A stretch of DNA of 64,000 bases from positions 1,690,501 to 1,754,500 of the forward strand of contig NZ_QYUR01000002.1 in the NCBI RefSeq assembly GCF_003596405.1, read 5' to 3'. The position numbers were made by a program, and so were the translations under genes. Shown here piece after piece: positions 21,008-29,801 of the stretch (its first letter is position 1; the number at the start of each line of letters is the position of its first letter). The notes beneath the pieces were generated by a model. It did no database searches. It saw nothing but the letters and a program-made list of their open reading frames with translations, and was not told where the DNA came from. The stretch comes from Pseudomonas cavernicola (GTDB taxonomy: Bacteria > Pseudomonadota > Gammaproteobacteria > Pseudomonadales > Pseudomonadaceae).

Positions 21008-23593
21008 ATGGCCGATTGGCAATCCCTCGATCCCGAGGCCGCCCGTGAAGCGGAAAAATACGAAAACCCCATCCCCAGTCGCGAGCTGATCCTGCAGCAC
21101 CTCGCCGATCGCGGCTCGCCGGCGAACCGCGAGCAACTGGTGGAAGAATTCGGCCTCTCCACTGAAGAGCAGCTGGAAGCCCTGCGTCGTCGACTGCGTG
21201 CGATGGAGCGCGATGGTCAATTGATTTACACCCGCCGTGGCACCTATGCGCCGGTGGACAAGCTCGATCTGATCCTTGGTCGCATCAGTGGCCATCGTGA
21301 TGGCTTCGGCTTCCTGATCCCTGACGATGGCAGCGATGACCTGTTCCTGAGCCCGGCGCAGATGCGCCTGGTATTTGATGGTGACCGTGCTTTGGCGCGA
21401 GTTTCCGGCCTCGATCGGCGTGGTCGCCGCGAGGGGGCGATTGTGGAAGTGATTTCGCGAGCCCATGAAAGCATCGTCGGGCGCTACTACGAAGAAAGCG
21501 GCATCGGCTTCGTGGTTGCCGACAATCCGAAGATCCAGCAGGAAGTGCTAGTGACGCCGGGGCGTAACGCGAATGCCAAGCAGGGTCAGTTCGTCGAGGT
21601 GAAAATCACCCACTGGCCGACTCCGCGCTTCCAGCCCCAGGGTGATGTGGTCGAAGTGGTTGGTAACTACATGGCGCCGGGGATGGAGATTGACGTAGCT
21701 CTGCGTAGCTACGACATCCCCCATGTATGGCCGGAGGCTGTGCTCAAAGAAGCCGCCAAGCTCAAGCCGGAGGTCGAAGAGAAAGACAAAGAGAAGCGTG
21801 TCGACCTGCGTCATCTGCCGTTTGTCACCATCGACGGTGAGGATGCGCGCGACTTCGATGACGCGGTGTTCTGCGAGAAGAGCGGCGGCAACTGGCGCCT
21901 GTTCTCCGGTGGCTGGCGCTTATATGTAGCCATCGCTGACGTTTCCCACTACGTCAAAATCGGCTCGGCTCTGGATGAAGAGGCCCAGGTACGCGGTAAC
22001 TCGGTGTATTTCCCCGAGCGCGTGGTGCCAATGTTGCCGGAGCAGCTGTCAAATGGCCTGTGCTCGCTGAATCCGCAGGTCGATCGTCTGGCCATGGTCT
22101 GCGAGATGACTATCTCGAAAACCGGCAAGATGACCGACTATCAGTTCTACGAAGCGGTGATCCACTCCCATGCGCGTCTGACCTACAACAAGGTCAGCGC
22201 GATCCTCGAGCAGCCGAAAAGCGCTGAAGCCAAGCAGCTGCGTGGCGAGTACGCGGATGTCGTGCCACACCTCAAGCAGCTCTATTCGCTCTATCAGGTG
22301 TTGTTGGCGGCACGTCACGAGCGTGGTGCCATCGATTTCGAAACCCAGGAAACCCGCATCATCTTCGGCTCGGGCCGCAAGATCGCGGAAATCCGCCCGA
22401 CCACGCGCAACGATGCACACAAGCTGATCGAGGAGTGCATGCTGGCCGCCAACGTGGCCACTGCAGAGTTCCTCAAGAAGCACGAAATCCCTGCACTCTA
22501 TCGCGTGCATGATGGCCCGCCGCCAGAGCGCTTGGAGAAGCTGAAAGCCTTTCTGACCGAGCTCGGCTTGTCCTTGCACCGTGGCAAGGCCAAAGAAGGC
22601 CCGTCCCCCAAGGACTATCAAGCCTTGCTCGAGAGCATCCGCGAGCGTGCGGACTATCACCTGATTCAGACGGTGATGCTGCGTTCGCTGAGCCAGGCGG
22701 TTTACAGCGCCGACAACCAGGGTCACTTCGGTCTGAATTACGAGGCGTATACCCACTTCACTTCGCCGATCCGCCGTTATCCGGACTTGCTGACCCACCG
22801 TGCGATTCGCGGGGTGATTCGCTCCAAGTCCGACACGCCGCACGTTAAGCGCGCGGGTGCCATGACGATTCCAAAGGCGCGGATCTACCCCTATGACGAG
22901 CCGACGCTGGAGCAGTTGGGCGAGCAGTGCTCGTTGTCTGAGCGGCGCGCGGATGAAGCCACTCGCGATGTGGTGAATTGGCTCAAATGCGAGTTCATGA
23001 AAGATCGCGTCGGCGAAACCTTCCCGGGCGTGATCACCGCGGTGACCGGTTTTGGTCTGTTCGTCGAGTTGCAAGACATCTACGTCGAGGGGTTGGTGCA
23101 TGTCACGGCGTTGCCGGGCGACTACTACCACTTCGACCCGGTCCATCATCGCCTGGCTGGCGAGCGTACCGGCCGCAGCTTCCGCCTGGGTGACAGCGTT
23201 GACGTGCGAGTGATGCGCGTTGATTTGGACGAGCGCAAGATCGACTTCGAGCTGACGCAAAGCGTGATCGATGCGCCGATCGGCCGTAAGGGTCGTGGTG
23301 CTGCACCTGCCGCAAAAGGCGGGCGCGAGCGGGCGGAGAAGAGTGCGGCGGCCAAGGGCGATGCTCTCCTGGCGAATACCGATGTGAGAAAAAGCCGGGA
23401 GGTGAAGCAGGCGCTGCTGGCCGAAGCCAAGGGCGGCGGTCGCTCGGGCAAGGCTAAGGCAAGTGCTTCCGCGCCAGCCAAGAGCGCAGCCAAGCCGGGC
23501 AAGCCGAGCAGTCATCGTAAAGGGCCGGCCAAGTCCGGTTCTGCACCTGCCGGGAAGAGCGGCGGGGCGCGTAAGCCTAAGGCCAAGTCATGA
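21008..23593 (+). CDS. rnr: Ribonuclease R
   Basis: Processive 3'-5' exoribonuclease able to degrade structured RNA, important in RNA quality control and at low temperature. An N-terminal helix-turn-helix region (about residues 20-80) precedes two cold-shock domains. The RNB catalytic domain (about 265-600) includes TIDGEDARDFDDAVF with the metal-binding aspartates and TSPIRRYPDLLTHRAI. An S1 domain (about 660-745) follows. The last ~110 residues are very rich in Lys, Ala, Gly and Ser, as in other RNase R tails that bind RNA and ribosomes. 861 aa. rlmB starts inside the stop codon region (ATGA). Confidence 0.97.
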   Translation: MADWQSLDPEAAREAEKYENPIPSRELILQHLADRGSPANREQLVEEFGLSTEEQLEALRRRLRAMERDGQLIYTRRGTYAPVDKLDLILGRISGHRDGFGFLIPDDGSDDLFLSPAQMRLVFDGDRALARVSGLDRRGRREGAIVEVISRAHESIVGRYYEESGIGFVVADNPKIQQEVLVTPGRNANAKQGQFVEVKITHWPTPRFQPQGDVVEVVGNYMAPGMEIDVALRSYDIPHVWPEAVLKEAAKLKPEVEEKDKEKRVDLRHLPFVTIDGEDARDFDDAVFCEKSGGNWRLFSGGWRLYVAIADVSHYVKIGSALDEEAQVRGNSVYFPERVVPMLPEQLSNGLCSLNPQVDRLAMVCEMTISKTGKMTDYQFYEAVIHSHARLTYNKVSAILEQPKSAEAKQLRGEYADVVPHLKQLYSLYQVLLAARHERGAIDFETQETRIIFGSGRKIAEIRPTTRNDAHKLIEECMLAANVATAEFLKKHEIPALYRVHDGPPPERLEKLKAFLTELGLSLHRGKAKEGPSPKDYQALLESIRERADYHLIQTVMLRSLSQAVYSADNQGHFGLNYEAYTHFTSPIRRYPDLLTHRAIRGVIRSKSDTPHVKRAGAMTIPKARIYPYDEPTLEQLGEQCSLSERRADEATRDVVNWLKCEFMKDRVGETFPGVITAVTGFGLFVELQDIYVEGLVHVTALPGDYYHFDPVHHRLAGERTGRSFRLGDSVDVRVMRVDLDERKIDFELTQSVIDAPIGRKGRGAAPAAKGGRERAEKSAAAKGDALLANTDVRKSREVKQALLAEAKGGGRSGKAKASASAPAKSAAKPGKPSSHRKGPAKSGSAPAGKSGGARKPKAKS

Positions 23594-24342
23594 GTCAGTT
23601 GGAAAAAATCTACGGCGTACATGCCGTAGAGGCGCTATTGCGTCATCACCCCAAGCGGGTCAAGCAGATCTGGCTGGCGGAGGGTCGCAATGATCCGCGC
23701 GTACAGGTGCTGATCGAGCTGGCGGCGCAATCGCGTGTGTCGGTGGGTCAGGCCGAGCGCCGTGAGCTGGATGCCTGGGTCGAAGGCGTGCATCAGGGCG
23801 TAGTGGCGGAGGTCAGCCCCAGCCAGGTGTGGGGTGAGGCGATGCTCGAGGAGTTGTTGGATCGCGCCGAAGGCCCGCCGCTGCTGCTGGTGCTGGACGG
23901 CGTGACCGATCCGCACAACCTCGGTGCCTGCTTGCGTACGGCCGATGCGGCGGGCGCGCTGGCGGTGATCGTGCCGAAAGACAAGTCGGCCACCCTCAAT
24001 CCCACGGTGCGCAAGGTGGCTTGCGGTGCGGCAGAGGTGATCCCGCTGGTGGCCGTGACCAATCTGGCACGCAGCCTGGAAAAGCTCCAGCAGCGCGGTC
24101 TGTGGGTGGTTGGCACGGCGGGCGAGGCTGAACAGGAGCTTTATCAGCAGGATATGACCGGCCCGACCGTGTTGATCATGGGCGCTGAAGGTAAAGGTAT
24201 GCGCCGCCTGACTCGCGATCATTGCGATTACCTGGTGCGCCTGCCAATGGCCGGTAGCGTCAGCAGCCTTAACGTGTCTGTCGCCACGGGCGTCTGCCTG
24301 TTCGAAGCCATGCGTCAGCGTCGCGCCCAAGCACCGAAATAA
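23590..24342 (+). CDS. rlmB: 23S rRNA (guanosine-2'-O-)-methyltransferase RlmB
   Basis: SpoU/TrmH-family enzyme methylating G2251 of 23S rRNA. An N-terminal substrate-binding domain (about residues 1-75, starting EKIYGVHAVEALL) precedes the trefoil-knot SPOUT domain. Motif 1 is DPHNLGACLRTA (about 111-122), motif 2 IMGAEGKGM (about 196-204), and motif 3 LPMAGSVSSLNVSVATGVCL. 250 aa. It overlaps rnr by 4 bp, so the two form an operon. Confidence 0.96.
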   Translation: MSQLEKIYGVHAVEALLRHHPKRVKQIWLAEGRNDPRVQVLIELAAQSRVSVGQAERRELDAWVEGVHQGVVAEVSPSQVWGEAMLEELLDRAEGPPLLLVLDGVTDPHNLGACLRTADAAGALAVIVPKDKSATLNPTVRKVACGAAEVIPLVAVTNLARSLEKLQQRGLWVVGTAGEAEQELYQQDMTGPTVLIMGAEGKGMRRLTRDHCDYLVRLPMAGSVSSLNVSVATGVCLFEAMRQRRAQAPK

Positions 24343-24421
24343 GCCTGCGTGAGGCTAGGCCTGGGCTGCTCCAGCGTCTTGGTCTGGCCTGGGTCTGCTG
24401 TTCAAATAATCACCAATTGCC

Positions 24422-24450
24422 TTGCGCGGCCCAGGGCCCTTCTCTAGAAT
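24422..24450 (+). promoter_or_regulatory. Candidate sigma-70 promoter of rpsF-rpsR
   Basis: TTGCGC (24422-24427) and TAGAAT (24445-24450) with 17 bp spacing. It stands 120 bp upstream of rpsF in the only sizeable gap before the ribosomal protein cluster. Prediction by eye only. Confidence 0.5.
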
Positions 24451-24569
24451 GGCGCCCCTTGCCGTGACGGCAGGCGCTTATGTGCCTTTCAGTTCAGCAA
24501 GACAAACAGTGTCATTCACTCCTTGTCTGACCGCTTTTGGCGGCAGGCTACAACCCGTAAGGAGCATTT

Positions 24570-24998
24570 ATGCGTCATTACGAAATCATCTTTCTGGTTC
24601 ACCCGGACCAGAGCGAGCAAGTCGGCGGCATGGTTGAGCGTTACACCAAGCTGATCGAAGAAGACGGCGGCAAAATTCACCGCCTGGAAGATTGGGGCCG
24701 TCGTCAGCTGGCCTACGCAATCAACAATGTTCACAAGGCTCACTACGTGATGCTGAACGTTGAGTGCACCGGCAAAGCCCTGGCTGAGCTGGAAGACAAC
24801 TTCCGTTACAACGATGCCGTGATCCGTAACCTGGTCATCCGTCGCGACGAAGCCGTAACTGGCCAGTCCGAGATGCTCAAGGCTGAGGAAAATCGTAGCG
24901 AGCGCCGCGAGCGTCGTGATCGTCCTGAAAGCACTGACTCCGTCGATGGCGATGACAGTGACAGCAGCGACAGCGACAGCGATAACGCTGACGAGTAA
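24570..24998 (+). CDS. rpsF: 30S ribosomal protein bS6
   Basis: Primary member of the S6-S18 pair on the 30S platform. The ferredoxin-like core covers about residues 1-95 ([20 protein letters not shown]). The C-terminal tail is hydrophilic, first Arg/Glu-rich and then a strongly acidic Asp/Ser run. Such tails in other gammaproteobacteria receive RimK-added glutamates. 142 aa. TAAGGAG precedes the ATG; rpsR begins 28 bp after the stop. Confidence 0.97.
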   Translation: MRHYEIIFLVHPDQSEQVGGMVERYTKLIEEDGGKIHRLEDWGRRQLAYAINNVHKAHYVMLNVECTGKALAELEDNFRYNDAVIRNLVIRRDEAVTGQSEMLKAEENRSERRERRDRPESTDSVDGDDSDSSDSDSDNADE

Positions 24999-25026
24999 TC
25001 CACGGATCTATTGAGGAGCCACTCTC

Positions 25027-25257
25027 ATGGCACGTTTCTTCCGTCGTCGTAAGTTCTGCCGTTTCACCGCTGAAGACGTGAAGGAGATCGATTACAAAGA
25101 TCTCAACACTCTGAAAGCCTATGTGTCCGAAACCGGCAAAATCGTTCCTAGCCGTATCACCGGTACCAAGGCTCGTTATCAGCGTCAGCTGGCCACCGCT
25201 ATCAAGCGCGCCCGCTTCCTGGCCCTGCTGGCCTACACCGACAGCCACGGCCGCTGA
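25027..25257 (+). CDS. rpsR: 30S ribosomal protein bS18
   Basis: Binds the 30S platform together with S6. 76 aa, highly basic and of standard length, with [16 protein letters not shown] at the start and the [20 protein letters not shown] core. Preceded by GAGGAG. Lies between rpsF and the membrane-protein gene, the standard S6-S18-(membrane)-L9 cluster of pseudomonads. Confidence 0.98.
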
Positions 25258-25293
25258 GACCGGAAGGTCGACAAGAAGTAAGGGATAGATCGC

Positions 25294-26187
25294 ATGCGCG
25301 CCTTAGCTGAGTTCATCATGCGCGGTCGCATGCAGGCCACTCTCGTAGTGGTGGGTTGCGCAGCGTTGCCGCTGCTGTTCTGGTTAAGTGCTGCCGCAGG
25401 TTGCCTGGTGCTGCTGCGGCGCGGTCTGAGCGATGCTGCTGGCATCCTGGTTTGGGCCCTGCTACCGGCTTTGGTCTGGTGGTATTTCGGCGAGCCGCGC
25501 ACCTTATTGGTGCTGCTCGGGTCGCTGGGGTTGGCGTTGTTGTTGCGCGCCGGCCAGTCCTGGACTCGTGTGCTGCTCTGCAGCGTGGTTTTAGGCCTGG
25601 TGTATGGCTTGGTTTTGGGTGCGGTGTTCCGCGAATTCATCGAGGCATTGGTGGGAGAGTTGCAGAAACTCTTGCCGCAGGCACTCGGTGAACTCCACCG
25701 ACAGTTGTCGGTGGATGAGCGAGCGCATCTGGACGCCTTGCTGGCGCCTGTACTGACCGGATTGTTGGCAGCGGTGCTGCAGATTGTCAGTCTGCTATGC
25801 CTGATGCTTGGGCGTTATTGGCAGGCGGCGTTGTATAACCCTGGTGGTTTTGGCCGCGAGTTTCGCGCGCTGCGACTGCCGTCAGCGTTGGCGATGTTGC
25901 TGCTGGTGGGCATGCTGCTGGGGCCCAATCTGGGTTCGCAGCTGGCGATGCTGACACCGTTGTGCAGCGTACCGTTGGCGTTCGCCGGGCTGGCCTTGCT
26001 GCATGGGCTGGTGGCTGAAGGGCGACTAGGCAGGTTCTGGCTGGTCGGGTTGTACGTAACCCTGCTGCTGTTTATGCAGTTGATCTATCCGTTACTCGTG
26101 GTATTGGCCATTGTCGACAGTCTGATTGATTTTCGCGGACGCCTGGCGCGCAAGAACGGCGCCGGCCCTGCGAACGGTGAAGGTTAA
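25294..26187 (+). CDS. DUF2232-type polytopic membrane protein
   Basis: 297 aa integral membrane protein of unknown function, with about eight hydrophobic stretches covering most of the chain. Between the S18 and L9 genes this is the usual place of a conserved Pseudomonas membrane protein (DUF2232, similar to YybS). No catalytic motif is visible. The gene is 36 bp after rpsR and 21 bp before rplI, so it is part of the ribosomal operon. Function cannot be inferred beyond this association. Confidence 0.8.
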   Translation: MRALAEFIMRGRMQATLVVVGCAALPLLFWLSAAAGCLVLLRRGLSDAAGILVWALLPALVWWYFGEPRTLLVLLGSLGLALLLRAGQSWTRVLLCSVVLGLVYGLVLGAVFREFIEALVGELQKLLPQALGELHRQLSVDERAHLDALLAPVLTGLLAAVLQIVSLLCLMLGRYWQAALYNPGGFGREFRALRLPSALAMLLLVGMLLGPNLGSQLAMLTPLCSVPLAFAGLALLHGLVAEGRLGRFWLVGLYVTLLLFMQLIYPLLVVLAIVDSLIDFRGRLARKNGAGPANGEG

Positions 26188-26208
26188 AAGTTAAGAGGTA
26201 AGACCCAA

Positions 26209-26655
26209 ATGGAAGTCATCCTGCTGGAAAAAATCGCCAACCTGGGCAACCTGGGCGATAAAGTGAATGTTAAGGCCGGTTACGGTCGTAACTTCCTGCT
26301 GCCGTTCGGCAAAGCCACCGCTGCTACCGCTGCGAACGTTGCTGCGTTCGAAGTGCGTCGCGCCGAGCTGGAAAAGCTGGCTGCAGAGAAGAAAGCTTCT
26401 GCCGAGGCTCGCGCCGCCCAACTGGCTGAGCTGGAGGTGACCATCACCGCCACCGCCGGTGACGAAGGCAAGCTGTTTGGTTCGATCGGTACTCACGACA
26501 TCGCCGATGCCCTGACCGCCTCTGGCGTGGAAGTGGCGAAGAGCGAAGTTCGTCTGCCGAACGGCACTATCCGTCACGTTGGCGAGTTCGACGTCGCTGT
26601 GCACCTGCACTCCGACGTTGAAGCAACCGTCCGCGTTGTCGTGGTGGCTGCCTAA
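26209..26655 (+). CDS. rplI: 50S ribosomal protein bL9
   Basis: Binds 23S rRNA near the L1 stalk and influences frame maintenance. The N-terminal domain ([20 protein letters not shown], with the GYGRNFLLP motif) is joined by a long helix (about residues 45-75) to the C-terminal domain. 148 aa, standard. The stop codon lies at the edge of an inverted-repeat module that fills the gap to dnaB. Confidence 0.97.
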   Translation: MEVILLEKIANLGNLGDKVNVKAGYGRNFLLPFGKATAATAANVAAFEVRRAELEKLAAEKKASAEARAAQLAELEVTITATAGDEGKLFGSIGTHDIADALTASGVEVAKSEVRLPNGTIRHVGEFDVAVHLHSDVEATVRVVVVAA

Positions 26656-26795
26656 GAGCCTGCTCACGATCCAAACGAGCGAAGGTCAGGCAAGGCAAAA
26701 ACTGGCGAAGAAGCGCAGTTTACGAGTTGTAAATGAGCATCTGAGCCTGTTTTTAACGCAGCATCACCGAGCGTAGCGGATCGTGAATAGGTTCT
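26655..26795. repeat. Inverted-repeat-bounded intergenic module, 141 bp
   Basis: Outer ends 26655-26672 and 26778-26795 are inverted copies at about 16 of 18 positions, with TCACGATCC/GGATCGTGA perfect. The interior (GAAGAAGCGCAGTTTACGAG, then GTAAATGAGC, then a stretch ending in AACGCAGCA) recurs in reverse orientation inside 34741-34865 and in degraded form at 57590-57650. No coding potential. Confidence 0.7.
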
Positions 26796-26843
26796 AAGCA
26801 ACGCCAATCGCCTAGCACCTCGAGTGCCGGGCGGTTAACATCG

Positions 26844-26877
26844 GGCACGGCCCCGCGCGAGCGGAGTCGTGCCTTTT
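26844..26877 (+). terminator. Probable terminator upstream of dnaB
   Basis: GGCACGGC (26844-26851) pairs with GTCGTGCC (26866-26873, one G-T pair), followed by TTTTG and more T. It would end the rpsF-rplI transcript 30 bp before dnaB. Confidence 0.6.
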
Positions 26878-26907
26878 GTCTTTCTGTACCCCTGATTCTG
26901 TGTGGCC

Positions 26908-28305
26908 ATGAACGATATCTCCATCCCTGAGCAGTACGATCTGCAAACCTCCGCCCTCAAGGTGCCGCCGCACTCCATCGAGGCCGAACAGGCCGTGCTC
27001 GGTGGCTTGATGCTCGACAACAACGCCTGGGAGCGGGTGTTGGACCAGGTTTCCGATGGTGACTTCTATCGGCATGACCACCGTTTGATTTTTCGCGCCA
27101 TCGCCAAACTGGCCGACCACAATCAGCCGTTCGACGTCGTTACCTTGTCCGAGCAGCTGGACAAGGAAGGGCAGACTTCCCAGACCGGCGGCCTCGCCTA
27201 TCTCGGTGAGTTGGCGAAGAACACCCCGTCGGTGGCCAACATCAAGGCTTATGCGCAGATCGTCCGTGAGCGGGCCACCCTGCGCCAGTTGATCGGCATC
27301 AGCAACGAGATCGCCGACAGCGCCTTCAATCCGCAAGGTCGGGCCGCGGCTGAGATTCTCGACGAGGCCGAGCGGCAGATCTTCCAGATCGCCGAAGCGC
27401 GGCCGAAGACCGGCGGCCCGGTCGGCGTCAACGCTTTGCTGACCAAGGCCATCGACCGCATCGACACTCTGTTCAATACCGGCGACGGCATCACCGGCCT
27501 GTCCACCGGTTACACCGATCTCGATGACAAAACCAGCGGCCTGCAGCAGGCTGACTTGATCATCGTCGCCGGTCGTCCGTCGATGGGTAAAACCACCTTT
27601 GCCATGAACCTGGTGGAAAATGCCGTACTGCGTAGCGACAAGGTGGTGCTGGTGTACTCCCTGGAGATGCCAGGCGAATCGCTGATGATGCGTATGCTGT
27701 CCTCCTTGGGGCGCATCGATCAGACCAAGGTGCGTTCCGGTCAGCTGGACGACGACGATTGGCCGCGCCTGACCTCGGCAGTCAACCTGCTCAATGACCG
27801 CAAGCTGTTTATCGATGACACCGCCGGCATCAGTCCCTCGGAAATGCGCGCGCGTACCCGCCGGCTTGTCCGCGAACATGGTGATATCGGTCTGATCATG
27901 ATCGACTACCTGCAGCTGATGCAGATCCCAGGCTCCAGCGGGGACAACCGGACCAACGAGATTTCCGAGATCTCACGCTCCTTGAAAGCCCTGGCCAAAG
28001 AGTTCAACTGCCCGGTAGTGGCCCTGTCGCAGCTCAACCGCTCGCTGGAGCAGCGGCCGAACAAGCGCCCGGTGAACTCCGACTTGCGTGAATCCGGTGC
28101 GATCGAGCAGGACGCCGACGTGATCATGTTCGTCTATCGCGACGAGGTGTATCACCCGGAGACCGAACACAAGGGCATTGCCGAAATCATCATCGGCAAA
28201 CAGCGGAACGGCCCGATCGGCTTCATCCGTCTGGCGTTTCTCGGCAAGTACACCCGCTTCGAGAACCTTGCCCCAGGCAGCTACAATTTCGACGACGACG
28301 AGTAA
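26908..28305 (+). CDS. dnaB: Replicative DNA helicase DnaB
   Basis: Hexameric 5'-3' helicase of the replication fork. The N-terminal DnaG-interaction domain (about residues 15-125) starts with PHSIEAEQAVLGGLMLDN. The RecA-like domain follows, with Walker A GRPSMGKTTF (about 224-233), Walker B-like LIMIDYLQLM (about 330-339) and the DLRESGAIEQDAD segment. 465 aa. ATG 26908 was chosen; an in-frame GTG lies 6 bp upstream. No intein or insertion is present. Confidence 0.97.
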   Translation: MNDISIPEQYDLQTSALKVPPHSIEAEQAVLGGLMLDNNAWERVLDQVSDGDFYRHDHRLIFRAIAKLADHNQPFDVVTLSEQLDKEGQTSQTGGLAYLGELAKNTPSVANIKAYAQIVRERATLRQLIGISNEIADSAFNPQGRAAAEILDEAERQIFQIAEARPKTGGPVGVNALLTKAIDRIDTLFNTGDGITGLSTGYTDLDDKTSGLQQADLIIVAGRPSMGKTTFAMNLVENAVLRSDKVVLVYSLEMPGESLMMRMLSSLGRIDQTKVRSGQLDDDDWPRLTSAVNLLNDRKLFIDDTAGISPSEMRARTRRLVREHGDIGLIMIDYLQLMQIPGSSGDNRTNEISEISRSLKALAKEFNCPVVALSQLNRSLEQRPNKRPVNSDLRESGAIEQDADVIMFVYRDEVYHPETEHKGIAEIIIGKQRNGPIGFIRLAFLGKYTRFENLAPGSYNFDDDE

Positions 28306-28453
28306 TCACCGGCCCGAACCTACTGCGCGTCACCCAGGCTGTGTCGCGCGGTGCTCGCCATCCTCATGGACATTAAGTCCACTACGGTTGCTGCGTTCCG
28401 GGCTTCTTGCCTGTGTCGCGCTCGCTACGGTTTGGCAGGCGGTTTACCTCAAT

Positions 28454-28495
28454 AAAACGGGCGCCAGGGGTTAAACTGGGCGCCCGTTTTGTTTT
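28454..28495 (+). terminator. Terminator after dnaB, just upstream of alr
   Basis: AAAACGGGCGCC (28454-28465) and GGCGCCCGTTTT (28479-28490) form a perfect 12 bp stem followed by GTTTT. Its end is only 14 bp from the alr start codon, so alr needs either readthrough or a promoter within the dnaB-alr gap upstream of the hairpin. Confidence 0.85.
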
Positions 28496-28508
28496 AGGAC
28501 GACGTTGC

Positions 28509-29585
28509 ATGCGCCCGCTTGTTGCCACCATCGATCTTGCGGCCATTCGCCATAACTATGCGGTCGCCAAGCGCTGCGCGCCGGGGCGTGAGGCATTTGC
28601 GGTGGTGAAGGCAAATGCCTATGGGCATGGTGTGCGTGAGGTGGTCGGCAGCCTGCCGGAGGCCGATGGCTTTGCGGTGGCCTGCCTGGAAGAGGCGGCT
28701 GAGGTGCGGCGGGTGAATGCCGAGGCGCGTGTCCTGTTGCTTGAGGGCTGCTTCGAGCCGGCGGAGTACCACTCTGCTGCGCAGCTGGCTCTGGATGTGG
28801 TGGTGCAGGGGGCGGAGCAGGCCGAGGCATTGCTCGCCGCTCAGCTGCCCGGGCCGCTGAATGTCTGGCTCAAACTCGACAGCGGCATGCACCGGCTGGG
28901 CTTTGCCGCTGATCAGCTGCGGCATTGGCATGCGCGTCTGGCTGGCGCGACGCAGGTCGCTGAACTCAATCTGCTCAGTCATTTCGCCTGTGCCGATGAG
29001 CGTGGTCACCCACTCACCGAGCAGCAGGTGGAGGCCTTCCTCGATCTGCTCGATCTGGACTTTGACCAGCGCTCGTTGGCCAATTCGGCCGCCATCCTGA
29101 CCATCCCGGCGGCTCATATGGATTGGCTACGACCGGGCATCATGCTCTATGGCGCCACGCCTTTCGTCGATCTGACGGCCAAGGAGTTGGGGTTGCGCCC
29201 GGCGATGTGTCTGACCGCGCAACTGATCGGCCTGCGTGACGTCGCGGTTGGCGAGAGTGTCGGCTATGGCGCCTGCTGGGTCGCGCAGCGGCCTTCGCGG
29301 ATCGGCACGGTCAGTTGCGGTTATGCTGACGGTTATCCGCGGCATGCGCCTTCAGGTACGCCACTGGTGGTGCGCGGCCAGCGCGTGCCACTGGCGGGGC
29401 GGGTGTCGATGGATATGTTGGCAGTCGATCTGACCGATCTTCCCGAGGCGCAGTTGGGCGATGCGGTCGAGTTGTGGGGCGCGCAATTGCCGGTCGATGA
29501 GTTGGCCCAGGCCTGCGGCACTATCGGTTACGAGTTGCTGACTAAGGTCACCGCTCGCGTGCCGAGGCGTTATCGCAGCTTTTGA
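28509..29585 (+). CDS. alr: Alanine racemase
   Basis: PLP enzyme interconverting L- and D-alanine for peptidoglycan. The PLP lysine is K34 in VVKANAYGHG. The second catalytic residue, tyrosine, lies in GESVGYGACW (about residues 249-258). The C-terminal beta domain has RVSMDMLAVDLT. 358 aa. ATG 28509 gives the family start MRPLVATIDLAAIRHNY; an in-frame ATG 102 bp upstream would translate through the terminator hairpin. Confidence 0.95.
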   Translation: MRPLVATIDLAAIRHNYAVAKRCAPGREAFAVVKANAYGHGVREVVGSLPEADGFAVACLEEAAEVRRVNAEARVLLLEGCFEPAEYHSAAQLALDVVVQGAEQAEALLAAQLPGPLNVWLKLDSGMHRLGFAADQLRHWHARLAGATQVAELNLLSHFACADERGHPLTEQQVEAFLDLLDLDFDQRSLANSAAILTIPAAHMDWLRPGIMLYGATPFVDLTAKELGLRPAMCLTAQLIGLRDVAVGESVGYGACWVAQRPSRIGTVSCGYADGYPRHAPSGTPLVVRGQRVPLAGRVSMDMLAVDLTDLPEAQLGDAVELWGAQLPVDELAQACGTIGYELLTKVTARVPRRYRSF

Positions 29586-29801
29586 CTCTCTAGTCCGTAG
29601 GGCGGAACACCCGCAGGGTTTTCCGCCGGATGCGTAACTACCCTTCTCGATGGGTGTCGCTTGCCGCTCCCTACAGGCGTCGGAAACGCTGCGCGGTTCC
29701 GACCTACGCGACTGAAACCCAGCGCCACGGTCGGATTTGGTTAAATTTTGTGCTATATTCCGCGCCCGCGATTTTCCTCTTGAACGCCATCGGTCACCGA
29801 C

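Noticed and set aside
22049..23515. 488-codon open frame antisense to rnr
   Set aside because: It is a shadow of a GC-rich coding region. RNase R motifs are complete in the sense frame; the antisense product has no recognisable domain and no ribosome binding site.
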